DNA of 64,000 nt from assembly GCA_963729935.1 (NCBI GenBank), contig CAVSPW010000002.1, positions 1,488,001 to 1,552,000 on the forward strand. The letters run 5' to 3'. The position numbers and the translations under genes are program-made. Below, in pieces: positions 35,701-44,287 of the stretch. A model generated the notes under the pieces. The model was not told the DNA's origin and ran no database searches. It saw only the letters and a list, made by a program, of their open reading frames with translations. Position 1 is the first letter of the stretch. The number at the start of each line of letters is the position of its first letter. Source of the stretch: CAIKMD01 sp963729935 (GTDB lineage: Bacteria; Pseudomonadota; Alphaproteobacteria; ATCC43930; CGMCC-115725).

Positions 35701-36168
35701 CGCCGCGTGATTGGCGAAACTGACCTTGAGGGCCTCATCGACGACCAAGACGGCGTCGGGCAGCTCGAACAAGAGGGCGTGGAGTGCCTCCATGGTGGAG
35801 AAGACTTTCGTCGACGACGAGCCGCCGCGCCGGCTCGCGCGGCGCGAATGAGCGAACCACCCGCCGAGCAACATGCCCCCCGCCACCATCACACCGGAAA
35901 CGACGGCGATTTTGTCGTGCGGGCGCATGAGTGCGCCGAATGCAGGCCAGCCTGCGGCACCGATGATCAACAGGGCGGCAAGCGCGATCGCAAGGCCGAT
36001 CGCAGCGCGCATCGCCAAGAACGGAAGCCCGAGTTGGCTGCGCGATCCTGTCGTGTCGGGCTCAAATTTCTTCGCGATCACGACCCGTTCGGCATTGTTG
36101 CCGATATCGCGCCGTTCCCTATCAATCCCTGCCTTGCGCATGCGCTGGCGCCTCGTCAGGCGGCTCAC
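32758..36168 (-). CDS. multi-PAS sensor histidine kinase
   Basis: Large hybrid-free histidine kinase, 1136 residues. Two transmembrane helices (about 53-75, 86-105) are followed by one divergent PAS domain (128-250), then five tandem PAS-PAC units (about 255-894). The SF motif of each unit falls at residues 268, 396, 524, 652 and 780, exactly 128 apart. HisKA has His915 in GGIAHDLNN; HATPase has TNLVTNACQAL, SDTGMGMDE and GTGLGLSIV. It starts with GTG overlapping the receiver gene stop (GTGA), so the two form an operon. The ligand is unknown. Confidence 0.92.
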   Translation of the reverse strand: MSRLTRRQRMRKAGIDRERRDIGNNAERVVIAKKFEPDTTGSRSQLGLPFLAMRAAIGLAIALAALLIIGAAGWPAFGALMRPHDKIAVVSGVMVAGGMLLGGWFAHSRRASRRGGSSSTKVFSTMEALHALLFELPDAVLVVDEALKVSFANHAAEELYRYDDGAMAGLELRDLMARASRSRDEQALREAFKHRDAVPGLRNVERVALRKDGSEFPIEITTRPYPLAHGRVLVTIIRDQTRRQANDRALRRSRENLELAQRIACVGSFERNLITGEIEWSDEFLRIWGITDEPGHHSIEFVTSLIHPDDRQTFTEGRQAVLAGKTVPQPDFRVIRPDGAERVFHNEYRLERDEAGRPVRLLGTVQDITERKRIEVELRRSREALARAQHVAGIGSFDHDLVTDQVEWSDELYRLYRLAPGRGGGNMNAVLPLVHPDDREKFLAVRTQAAQGIRTSSLDFRITRPDGTEQILHRECDVTFDDAGKPIHMFGTVQDITARKKIEVELRRNRESLARAQRLAAIGSFQRHLITGEVEFSDELYRIHGVERGAPAATLELLRACVHPGDRDRVEDFRRAVGAGTPVPPIDYRIVRPDGVERVLHRECDILVDESGKPIYLFGTLQDITERKKVETELRRNRENLARAHHVAGIGSFERDLVTGKLEWSDEFLKMWGIERRPSHGTAELLLSLVHPDDREKFLAGRDAALHGTPIPPLDFRIIRADGEERILHREYGVMFDELGKPFRMFGTVQDITERKRAELEIQRSRENLARAQRIAAMGSFERDYVTGKAEWSDEMYRILGLDNPTARPGPELLMKYIHPEDRQKFLAYRMAERQEQPTQPLEYRIIRPDGEERIMRRESIVIFDDEKRAIRVYGTLQDITEQRLAEHRERELERQLLHSHKLEALGTLAGGIAHDLNNTLVPIMALSKLTARRFEPGSLVRANLDTIHEASERARDLVKRVVAFTRKDESEKRDTNLADTVEEALKLLRATIPTSITVAEKIEAVPAISADASQIHQVVTNLVTNACQALGSDIGTITVTLGLVPGAASRSEIRLSVSDTGMGMDEATQQRIFEPFFTTKPVGQGTGLGLSIVHGIVSGHGGRIDIASAPGKGTRFDLYFPLAAEAGAKSSRPAA
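33487..35406 (-). repeat. five tandem 384-bp PAS-PAC coding repeats
   Basis: The five PAS-PAC units of the sensor kinase are each 128 codons long with no length variation. Each begins with a RAQRIAxxGSFExxLxTG-like block, has WSDE, HPDD and a C-terminal F/YGTxQDITERK PAC end. They are diverged in sequence but keep one period, which points to repeated duplication of one unit. Confidence 0.85.
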
Positions 36169-36536
36169 GCCGCAGCGAGGCGGTCTCGAACGATACTGAT
36201 GAAATGATCGGGATCGAGAGGCTTGGCGATTACGTCGCTTGCGCCGAGCTGGCGCGCGATTTTGAGGAAGTCGGTATTGCCGATTCGGCCGCCGCCCGAA
36301 ATAGCGATGATCTTCGCGTTGGGGGATTCGCCGCGGATGTCGCGGATCGTCTCGATCCCTTCCTTCTCAGGCATGATGATGTCGGTGATGACGAGATCCG
36401 GTTTTTCGCTGCGAAAGACGCTAAGCCCGCGCCGGCCATCCTCGGCGCTCACGACCTCGTAACCTTCGCCTTCGAGTATCTGGACGATCGTGTTTCGCAC
36501 CACGACGTTGTCGTCGATGACCAGGATCTTGTGCAT
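36165..36536 (-). CDS. stand-alone response regulator receiver
   Basis: Single-domain CheY-like protein of 123 residues without an output domain. Acidic pocket Asp8-Asp9 (VIDDN), phosphoacceptor Asp52 (LVITDIIMP) and Lys near residue 102 (VIAKPLDPDHF) are intact, with the conserved Ser/Thr site at ISGGG. The start ATG at 36536 begins the domain. The kinase GTG overlaps its stop, so it is very likely the partner of the multi-PAS kinase. A direct protein target is not known. Confidence 0.9.
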   Translation of the reverse strand: MHKILVIDDNVVVRNTIVQILEGEGYEVVSAEDGRRGLSVFRSEKPDLVITDIIMPEKEGIETIRDIRGESPNAKIIAISGGGRIGNTDFLKIARQLGASDVIAKPLDPDHFISIVRDRLAAA

Positions 36537-36705
36537 GGCGCTCCTGCCGCTCCGTATGCTCGCGCGAGCGCGGTGCGCCACGCCGCTCGGCACGCTATCT
36601 CGCTGCGCGAAAAGCATGCAAACGCAGGTCACCCCACTTCAGCCGATCTTGCGCCCGAATGGTTGACGAAACCTTACCGGAAGCCGCCTCGCTCCCTGGC
36701 GACGC

Positions 36706-37026
36706 TCAGAGCACCGATGCAACCCACTCGGCGAGCTTGCTTTTCGGCAGGGCGCCGATCTTCGTCGCGGCCACTTGGCCGTTCTTGAACAGCATGAGGG
36801 TCGGAATCCCGTGAACCCCGTATTTCGTCGGGGTTTGCGGGTTTTCGTCGATATTGAGCTTGGCGACCGTCACTTTGCCCTGCATATCGGCGGCGATTTC
36901 CTCGAGAAACGGGCCGATCATCTTGCACGGCCCGCACCATTCTGCCCAGAAATCGACCAGGACCGGCCCGGGAGCGCGGAGCACGTCGGCGTCGAAGCTG
37001 GCATCGGTGATCTTGGTCGTGGCCAT
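36706..37026 (-). CDS. trxA: thioredoxin
   Basis: Cytosolic disulfide reductase of 106 residues. The active site WCGPCK lies near residues 31-36 in VDFWAEWCGPCKMIGPFLEE, with the cis-Pro in GVHGIPTLMLFKNGQ. A strong GAGGAGAGG ribosome site precedes the ATG. It sits downstream of addA on the same strand, an order seen across alphaproteobacteria. It reduces ribonucleotide reductase and other targets in general. Confidence 0.97.
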   Translation of the reverse strand: MATTKITDASFDADVLRAPGPVLVDFWAEWCGPCKMIGPFLEEIAADMQGKVTVAKLNIDENPQTPTKYGVHGIPTLMLFKNGQVAATKIGALPKSKLAEWVASVL

Positions 37027-37120
37027 GAACCTCTCCTCTAAGGGCGCAGCAGCTTAAGCGCGCGTGAAAAGTACCGTCAAGGCCATGCGTCTCTCAAACG
37101 CACTCGGCTTACGCAACAAT

Positions 37121-40100
37121 CTAGAGGCGACCATCGAGCCGGCCTGAAGCGATCGGCATGAGTTTTGGCTCGTCGGTCCAGAGCAGGGCGCAGCGTATCT
37201 CCTTTTCCGGATAAACCGCGGCCACGGCCGCGCGATAGGCCGCCAGCTGATCGAGATAGGCTGCGGGGACCTCGTCCGCGCCGCGCGGCACCGGGCGCAA
37301 GGTTTTGTAATCGACGATCAGCACGGCGTCCCCGGTCACCACCAGCCGATCGATCTGTCCCGAGAGCGCCCGTCCCTGGACCAGACCGACGACCGGGACT
37401 TCAGCCGCCGAGCCCGGCGCGAAGAGCGGCGCGAAATCGGGGTGCTCCATCACCGCCAAGGTTTCGCGCAGCATCGCGGCTTGGGCGGCTTGGTCGAGGC
37501 CGTGGATTGGCCGTCCCAGGAAGCGTTGTGCCGCCGCCGCGCGCCGCGCCGGCTCGATGCCGGGCAGGCTTTGCAGGAGCCGGTGGATCAGGCGGCCGCG
37601 CAAGAAGGCGGCCCCCCGATCCTCGCCCAGCGGCGAGCGCGCGGCCGGCTCGTCGGCGCTGGGACGCGAGGGTACCAGCGGTTTCGGCGGCGTCGGCTCG
37701 GGCGGCGGCGCGCGCCAGCTCCATTCCGGCAGAAGAACCGCACCGGCCGGTTCGGCGGTGCGCAGGCGCTCGGCGGTGGGCTTCGCCGTTTGCGGCGTGA
37801 TCAGCCGCAATCCTTCCCCCGCCCACCCGTCGCTGCCCAAGGAACCCCTTGCATCGAAGGCGAATTTTTCTGCACCCGCCTCGGCCATCCCGGCCGCGAC
37901 CATACCGTGCCAATTCCCCGATGGCGCCGCGCGCTTGGTGCGCCAGCCGCAGACATAGAGCCGGTCCGATGCCCGTGTCATGGCGACATAGAGAAGCCGG
38001 CGATATTCCTGCTCGCGAAGAAGACGCGCCTTCTGCAGCGCCGCTTCGGCCGCTCGAGGGAGAGCATCGCGGGCGGCAAGCCAGAGCGGCAAGCCGCGCT
38101 CGCTCCATAAGAGGCGCGGCGCGCGTTGCGGCACTTGCATCGTGTCTGGAAGAAAGACGACCGGCGCCTCGAGCCCCTTGGCGCCGTGCACGGTGAGCAC
38201 GCGCACTTCATTGCGCCCGCCTTGTTCCAGATCGCGCTTCACTTCGGCGGTTCCGGCGGAAAGCCAGTGGAGAAAGCCCTGCAGCGAGACGCCATGGGCG
38301 CGCTCATAAGCAAGCGACGCAGCAAGAAATTCATCGAGCGGATCGCCAGCCTCCTTGCCCAAGCGCGACAGCACGGCCTTGCGGCCCTGACGCGCGCCCA
38401 GCACTTCGGCGAAGAGCTCATAGGGCGGGACGAAATCGGCGCGCGCCAGCAATTCGCCGAGCTCCGTGGCGGCGCGCGCGAAATCAGGCGTCTCGTTGCG
38501 CCTCTGCCGCAACTCGGCCCAGAGCGAGCCGCGCCGTTTCCAGGCGAGATCGAACAGGATTTCCTCGGCAAAACCGAAAAGCGGTCCCTTCAACACGATG
38601 GCGAGCGTCAGATCGTCATCGGGCAGAACGAGAAACTGTCCGAGCGCCACCATGTCCTCGACGGCCAGCTGGTCGGTCAAGAGCATGCGGTCGACACCCG
38701 CGACCGGCACGTCGGCTTGCTTCAGGGCGCGCACCAGCTCCGTCACGAAGGAATCGCGGCGGCGGACCAGCACCATGACATCGCCCGCCCGGACCGGCCG
38801 GTCGCGCGCCTCGAGGCGCTCGCCCGTGTCGAGCCAGCGCCGAATGGTGGCGGCGATCGCGAGCGCAAGCCGGGCCCGCGGTTCTTTGGCCTGGCGCTGG
38901 ACGATCGGAAGGCGCCAGGGTTCGGCCTCCGGCGAACCGTCAGGCTCGACTGGCGGCCATAATTCGACGCATCCGGCCGCGCCCTGGCGGTAGGCCGCGT
39001 GGCGGATCGTCGTCCCGTCGAGCGCCACGCCGTCGCCCGCGCGCGCTTGGGCAAAGACCGCATCGACCGCGCGGAGGACGGCGGCGACGGAGCGGAAGGA
39101 AAGCTCGAGCGGGACGATCCGCCAGGCCGCGCGCGCGGCCGTGACGGCGGCTTCGAAATGCGCGCGCATTTCGATGAATTTCGCCGGATCGGCGCGCTGA
39201 AAACTGTAAATCGACTGTTTCGCATCGCCCACGGCGAAGACCGTGCGCGGCACCTCGCGCGCGCCTTGGCCGGTGAAGAACTCTTCGGCGATGAGCCGCA
39301 CGATCTCCCATTGATCGGGATTGGTGTCTTGCGCCTCGTCGATCAAGATATGATCGAGACCGCCATCGAGCTTGAACAGGACCCAGGGCGCGATGCCGGG
39401 ACGCAGCAGCAGATCGCGCGCTTTCAACACGAGATCGTCGTAATCGAGGAGCGCGCGCTGCGCCTTGTGGCGCGCATATTCGGCGAGAATGGCGGCAGCA
39501 AGCCGCGCAAGCGCCATGCTTGCCGCGCCGATCTCGGCCGCGCAGCGCCGCTCGCGCGCGGTCTGGAGACGATCGGCCTCCGCCGCGACGGCCTGAGCGA
39601 TCTGAGGATGGCCTTCCGCGAATTTCTTCGTGACGATGTCTTTGTAACGCTCGCCCCGTTGGGTGAAGAACGCGCCCAGATAATCATCGAATCCGGCGGC
39701 GCGCCCAGCCGGGTCGTCAAGCCAACCCGCGATGATCGCGCCGCGCTTTGCGTCGGTGACGCTCGGGCTCGACGCCATCGCCCCGGCGGCCTCCCGCAAT
39801 GATGTTTCATCGGCGGCACCCGGCGCGCAGGCGGCCTCAACGATGCGACCCACCGTATCGTCCTCGCCGAGGCCGAGATCGCGGCGCAACGCCGCTTGGA
39901 AGCGTTCGAAGCCCGGCGCCAGCGCCGCCTCGAGCCGCCCGCGCTCGAGCGCCAATCCGCTGAGGAGTTCGGCGAAGCTGGTTTCTTGGCTGTGCCGCAC
40001 GATCTCGACCAGCGCCGCGGCAAGCACCGGCGCCGCGCCGATGCGCGCGCTCTGGAGAACGGTTTCGCTCGCCGCCGCGAGTGCCTCTTCGCTCGAGCGC

Positions 40101-40549
40101 TCATCCATCAGCTCGAAATGGGGCGGCACATTCGCTTCGAGCGGAAAGCGCCGCAGGAGAGACTGACAGAACGCATGGATCGTCGCGATGGTCATGCCAC
40201 CGGGCGCGTCGAGGACGCGTGCGAAGAGCCGACGTGCTTCGTCAAGCTTGTCGCCATCCGGCAATTCGCCGGTGAGTTCTTGAAGCTCCTGTGCCAAGGC
40301 GCCGCCGGCCATGACGACCCAGCGGCTCAGGCGTTCATTGATGCGGTTCGCCATTTCGGCGGCCGCAGCCTTGGTAAAGGTCAGACAGAGAATACGCGAA
40401 GGCGGGCAGCCCCCCAGCAACAAGGTCAGCACCCGGTTCGTCAGCACCGTCGTTTTGCCGGTTCCCGCCGAGGCCGCGACCCAGACCGAGGCGCCGGGCT
40501 CATAGGCTCGGCGTTGCTGAGAACCCGGTTGGACGAGGGGCTCGTTCAT
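37121..40549 (-). CDS. addA: double-strand break repair helicase-nuclease AddA
   Basis: Subunit A of the AddAB complex, which resects DNA ends for RecA, as RecBCD does in E. coli. The 1142-residue UvrD-family helicase has Walker A SAGTGKTTVLTNRVL near 26, the DYDDLVLKARDLL and VLIDEAQDTNPDQ (Walker B) motifs, AVGDAKQSIYSFQRA, VHGAKGLEAPVVFLP and YVAMTRASDRLYV, and a C-terminal nuclease with IVDYKTLRP. The start ATG at 40549 overlaps the addB stop. It lies between trxA and addB. Confidence 0.96.
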   Translation of the reverse strand: MNEPLVQPGSQQRRAYEPGASVWVAASAGTGKTTVLTNRVLTLLLGGCPPSRILCLTFTKAAAAEMANRINERLSRWVVMAGGALAQELQELTGELPDGDKLDEARRLFARVLDAPGGMTIATIHAFCQSLLRRFPLEANVPPHFELMDERSSEEALAAASETVLQSARIGAAPVLAAALVEIVRHSQETSFAELLSGLALERGRLEAALAPGFERFQAALRRDLGLGEDDTVGRIVEAACAPGAADETSLREAAGAMASSPSVTDAKRGAIIAGWLDDPAGRAAGFDDYLGAFFTQRGERYKDIVTKKFAEGHPQIAQAVAAEADRLQTARERRCAAEIGAASMALARLAAAILAEYARHKAQRALLDYDDLVLKARDLLLRPGIAPWVLFKLDGGLDHILIDEAQDTNPDQWEIVRLIAEEFFTGQGAREVPRTVFAVGDAKQSIYSFQRADPAKFIEMRAHFEAAVTAARAAWRIVPLELSFRSVAAVLRAVDAVFAQARAGDGVALDGTTIRHAAYRQGAAGCVELWPPVEPDGSPEAEPWRLPIVQRQAKEPRARLALAIAATIRRWLDTGERLEARDRPVRAGDVMVLVRRRDSFVTELVRALKQADVPVAGVDRMLLTDQLAVEDMVALGQFLVLPDDDLTLAIVLKGPLFGFAEEILFDLAWKRRGSLWAELRQRRNETPDFARAATELGELLARADFVPPYELFAEVLGARQGRKAVLSRLGKEAGDPLDEFLAASLAYERAHGVSLQGFLHWLSAGTAEVKRDLEQGGRNEVRVLTVHGAKGLEAPVVFLPDTMQVPQRAPRLLWSERGLPLWLAARDALPRAAEAALQKARLLREQEYRRLLYVAMTRASDRLYVCGWRTKRAAPSGNWHGMVAAGMAEAGAEKFAFDARGSLGSDGWAGEGLRLITPQTAKPTAERLRTAEPAGAVLLPEWSWRAPPPEPTPPKPLVPSRPSADEPAARSPLGEDRGAAFLRGRLIHRLLQSLPGIEPARRAAAAQRFLGRPIHGLDQAAQAAMLRETLAVMEHPDFAPLFAPGSAAEVPVVGLVQGRALSGQIDRLVVTGDAVLIVDYKTLRPVPRGADEVPAAYLDQLAAYRAAVAAVYPEKEIRCALLWTDEPKLMPIASGRLDGRL

Positions 40550-43506
40550 CCCTCTTCCTCGGTCGCGGCGAGCCATTCCTTGCGGCGCTCCAGATGCGCG
40601 TAGTCGGAATAGCGCGGCGCCTTCTCGGGCGTCGGGACCGCGCGATAGGGCGTCGCCCGATCATCGAAAGCGGCGATGAGCTCTTCGAGCCCGCGGCGCG
40701 CATCGGCGATCAGCGCGCGCAGCTTCTCGGGATTGGCCTCGAGCGATTTGGCTTCGCCGGCAGGGTCGCCGCCGGCGAGCCGCCAATAGGCGAGTTCGGC
40801 GACCTTGCTCCGGCCGACCGGCGCGAAACCGCCCTGCTCGATCATCATCGCTTCCAGCGGCAATTGCGGCGCATAGCCTTGCACGACGTCGCTCGTGTTC
40901 GGCAGCGCCCCGGTCTTGTAGTCGATCAGCGCGATCTGACCGTCGCGGCGACGCTCGATACGATCGGCGCGGCCGGTGAGATCGAACGGTCCCGCCGGCC
41001 CGTCGAGCGTCAGCCTACCGTCGATTTCGGCCAGGACCTCGTCGAGCGCCGGCCGGCGCTCCGCCTCTTCGGCGGCGATCCATTCGGCGATGCGCAGGAA
41101 GCGGGGCCACCAGAACGCCCAGACACCGGGACGCGCGAGCGCCACGCCGAAACTCTGCTGGCCGAATACCGCGAGACGTTGCGCCGCATCGGAGGGCAGG
41201 CGCTTGGGATAGGCGCGCAGGAAGCGCGCCAAGGCGTCATGGATGATGAGCCCGCGATCGGCCGCGCCCGGATCGGCATCGAGCGGATCAAGCTGCCGCA
41301 AGCGCAAGATGTGCTTGGCGTAAATCGCATAAGGATCGCGCTGCCAGGTCTCGATCTCGGTCACGGAGAGCTTGCGCGGGCGCGCCGCGACCGGCGGGCG
41401 CGGCTCGGGTGGCATGATCGCCCGAGCCGAGCCCGCCGGCGCGTCGATCGCCGCTTGCCAGCCGAGCGGCGCCGCATCCCCCGCGAGCTTGCCCTCGAGC
41501 TTGGCCGCGCGCAGCAGCGTGTCGAGCCGCAGCAGCCAGCGGGACGGCACGGTGGGCGTACCCTCGACGCGCGCCGCCCGCGTCATCACCACCTCGCGCG
41601 CACCCAAGGCCAGCGCGAAATCGAGCGCGGCGATGCCGATGCGACGCTCCGGCGGCGGCATGCCGAATTCCTGGCGCATCGGCCGCGACAGCCACGGATC
41701 GCTCTCGACCGATTCCGGCCAGACCCCTTCGTTGAGCCCACCGAGCACGACGAGGTCGGCCTGCTGCAACCGCGCCTCGAGCAAACCCCAGATGAAAAGG
41801 CGCGGGTGGCGGCCGTAAGGCGGGCGCACCACGGGGCCCGCTAAAAGCGCTTCGAAGAGGGCGGGATATTCAGCGCCCGGAAGCAACGGGAAATCGGCAG
41901 CGGCCTGGAGCAGCTCGTTCAAGAACAGCGCCGATGCCTCGCCCGCGGGCTCGCGCCACAGCCGCGCCGCGCCGGGTTCGTCGGCGCTTGCCGCCAGCGC
42001 CTCGCATGCGGCGACATGCGCGGCAAGAACCGCGGGGAGCGAGATCTGCGTTGCTTCGAGCGCATCGAGGAACGGCGCCAGCGCCAATTCCAACTGCGTC
42101 ACCAGCGCGCGCAGCTCGTTGTCGGTCTCGGGTAGGATCTTGCGCAGACCGGCGATGCCGGGCTCCGGACGCGGCCCGCGCAGCGCCTCCATTTCGAGCC
42201 GCCGCACCCGATCGCGAAAGACGCCCGGCGCAAATCCGCCGGTCGCGAGCGGATGCTTCAACGCGGCAAGAAGCGGCAGCGGTGCCAGGCGTTCGGCCGC
42301 GAGATCGAGCACGAGCCGCAGGAACACGCCTGGCGGCGTCTTGTTGAGCGGCACGCCGGCCGAATCGTCGATCTCGATCTGCCAGCGCTTCAGCTCGGCC
42401 GCGACGCGGCGGGCGAGATCGCGATCGGGCGTGATGAGAGCCGCGGTCGCGCCGGGCTTCTCCAGACGCTCGCGCAACAAGAGCGCGATCGAGAGCGCCT
42501 CTTCCTGCGGCCCCGGGCAATCGAGGCGACGCATCCCTTTCAAGGCGCGCGCATCGAGCCCCGCGATAAAGCGCCAGCGATGGCTGAGCGCGGCCGGCGC
42601 CAGCGCCTCGCCGACGAGCTTGCCGCGCGCGCTCGCGGCAAACCGGCCCATCCACGGCTTGACCGTTTGAGGCTCCACTTCGAGCCGGTCGAGAAAACGC
42701 GCCATCAGATGTTGCGGATGGGACGGGTCTTTGCGCAGCTCTTCCCACATCGCGCCGTCGGCGGCGACATCGAGCCCGGGCAGAACGACGGCGCCCTGCG
42801 GCAGGCGCGCCACGCATTCCATGAGATCGGCAACGGCCGGGATGCCGCCCGTGATCCCGGCGGCGATGACCGGGCCGAGCGGCGGCTCCTTGCGCCAGGC
42901 GGATGCTTGTGCGGCCAGCATCTGGTTACGCCATTCGGCCGGATCGAGGCAGCCGATCTCGGCCAGCATTTTCGGCCAGTGCTCGGTCACGATGGCGAGG
43001 AAGGCGAGAATATCCTGCCAGTGCTGCGCATATTGGGCCGGGACGAGCGCGGCGAGATCGCGGAAATCGCGGCGCTCGGTCTGCGCCTCGTCGAGAAAAC
43101 GCGCCAAGGCAGCGGCGAGCGGCGCCGCTTGTCCGAGCGCCAGCGTATCGCCCGATCCGCGGCCGAAGGCGCGCACCAACTGCGTGAGCATGAGCTGGCG
43201 ACGCAGCGCCGGCACGGCGGGCGGCAGATCGAAACCCGCGCCCCCTGTCTCGCCTTCATCGCCGAGGAAAGCGAGCTCTTCGGGATCGAGATCGCCGACC
43301 GGGACCATTTTCGGCAGGAGGAGCGCCTCGCCCTTGCCCGCGCGCAGGAACGCTTCGCGCAGGCTGCGCGCGGCGCGGCGCGTCGGCAAAAGCACGGTCA
43401 TGCGCGTCAGCGCCAGCGGATCGCGGCGCGCGCGGCGCATCAGCCCGGCGACGAGCGTATCGAGAAAAGGCTTGTCGAACGGAATCGCGTAGATCGAAGG
43501 CGGCAT
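40546..43506 (-). CDS. addB: double-strand break repair protein AddB
   Basis: Subunit B of AddAB, 986 residues. It has an inactivated helicase-like N-terminal half (TVLLPTRRAARSLREAFLRA, GAVVLPGLD) and a RecB-type nuclease at the C terminus, LTLDGPAGPFDLTGRADRIER and IALIDYKTGALPNT. The long middle includes LVVLGGLNEGVWP and SRPMRQEFGMPPPERRIG. Length and order match alphaproteobacterial AddB. Its stop overlaps the addA start by 4 bases (ATGA), and murU follows upstream after 68 bases. Confidence 0.95.
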   Translation of the reverse strand: MPPSIYAIPFDKPFLDTLVAGLMRRARRDPLALTRMTVLLPTRRAARSLREAFLRAGKGEALLLPKMVPVGDLDPEELAFLGDEGETGGAGFDLPPAVPALRRQLMLTQLVRAFGRGSGDTLALGQAAPLAAALARFLDEAQTERRDFRDLAALVPAQYAQHWQDILAFLAIVTEHWPKMLAEIGCLDPAEWRNQMLAAQASAWRKEPPLGPVIAAGITGGIPAVADLMECVARLPQGAVVLPGLDVAADGAMWEELRKDPSHPQHLMARFLDRLEVEPQTVKPWMGRFAASARGKLVGEALAPAALSHRWRFIAGLDARALKGMRRLDCPGPQEEALSIALLLRERLEKPGATAALITPDRDLARRVAAELKRWQIEIDDSAGVPLNKTPPGVFLRLVLDLAAERLAPLPLLAALKHPLATGGFAPGVFRDRVRRLEMEALRGPRPEPGIAGLRKILPETDNELRALVTQLELALAPFLDALEATQISLPAVLAAHVAACEALAASADEPGAARLWREPAGEASALFLNELLQAAADFPLLPGAEYPALFEALLAGPVVRPPYGRHPRLFIWGLLEARLQQADLVVLGGLNEGVWPESVESDPWLSRPMRQEFGMPPPERRIGIAALDFALALGAREVVMTRAARVEGTPTVPSRWLLRLDTLLRAAKLEGKLAGDAAPLGWQAAIDAPAGSARAIMPPEPRPPVAARPRKLSVTEIETWQRDPYAIYAKHILRLRQLDPLDADPGAADRGLIIHDALARFLRAYPKRLPSDAAQRLAVFGQQSFGVALARPGVWAFWWPRFLRIAEWIAAEEAERRPALDEVLAEIDGRLTLDGPAGPFDLTGRADRIERRRDGQIALIDYKTGALPNTSDVVQGYAPQLPLEAMMIEQGGFAPVGRSKVAELAYWRLAGGDPAGEAKSLEANPEKLRALIADARRGLEELIAAFDDRATPYRAVPTPEKAPRYSDYAHLERRKEWLAATEEEG

Positions 43507-43573
43507 TGCTTAGAATTCGGCGCCGGAGAACAGCGGCGCGCTGGGTTCGCCGATCGACGAGATTAGCCGATTT

Positions 43574-44287
43574 CTATCGCCACACGCCATGATGCCGCAG
43601 CCGCTCCTCGCTCGCGGCCAATCCCTGCGGCGTGCCGACATGAAACCATTCGCCATCATGGATCACGGCCTCGAGCCTGCCCGCCTCGATCGCCTTGTTC
43701 CACAAAGGATTGAGTGAAAAGGCGCCCGTAGGCGCACCCTCGAAGAAGCGCTGGCTCAGGATCTCGATCCCGGCATAGAGATGCGGCGCGACTTCGTGTT
43801 CGGCGCGGCGCCGCACCCGCCCGAGCGGATCGACGACGAAGTCGCCCAGACCCTCGTAGCCGACGGCAGTGACGGTCCGCTGGACGAGCAGCAGTGCGTC
43901 GAGCCGGTTCGCATCCCAGGCGCGCGCCAGCCGGGTCAAGGTCGGCACCTTGGCATTGAGCCAAAACACGTCCGAGTTAAGAACGAAGAATTCTTCGCCC
44001 AGGAGCGGCAGCGCCTGCTTCACCCCGCCCCCGGTGTCCAGCAGTTCGGGTTCGTGCGAGAGCTCGATCGCGATGTCATGGCGGTTGCGCAAATGCGCGG
44101 CCATCATTTCCGCCTTGTAATGGGTATTGACGACGACGCGCTGGATCTTGGCCGCGACCAGCCGGTCGAGGACATGATCGATGAGCGGGCGGCCGGCCAA
44201 TGGAATGAGCGGCTTCGGCGTGTGGTCGGTAATCGGCCGCATGCGCGTCCCGAACCCCGCGGCCAGGATCATCGCGCTGTCGATCAT
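43574..44287 (-). CDS. murU: N-acetylmuramate-1-phosphate uridylyltransferase MurU-type
   Basis: Makes UDP-MurNAc from MurNAc-1-phosphate in peptidoglycan salvage, bypassing the fosfomycin-sensitive MurA step. The 237-residue nucleotidyltransferase starts MIDSAMILAAGFGTRMRP (signature GXGTRxRP) with the Lys in TPKPLIPLAGRPLIDH, EPELLDTGGG, and FFVLNSDVFW. It overlaps amgK by ATGA, the usual amgK-murU pair. A generic sugar nucleotidyltransferase is possible, but the coupling to an AmgK-type kinase supports this call. Confidence 0.85.
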   Translation of the reverse strand: MIDSAMILAAGFGTRMRPITDHTPKPLIPLAGRPLIDHVLDRLVAAKIQRVVVNTHYKAEMMAAHLRNRHDIAIELSHEPELLDTGGGVKQALPLLGEEFFVLNSDVFWLNAKVPTLTRLARAWDANRLDALLLVQRTVTAVGYEGLGDFVVDPLGRVRRRAEHEVAPHLYAGIEILSQRFFEGAPTGAFSLNPLWNKAIEAGRLEAVIHDGEWFHVGTPQGLAASEERLRHHGVWR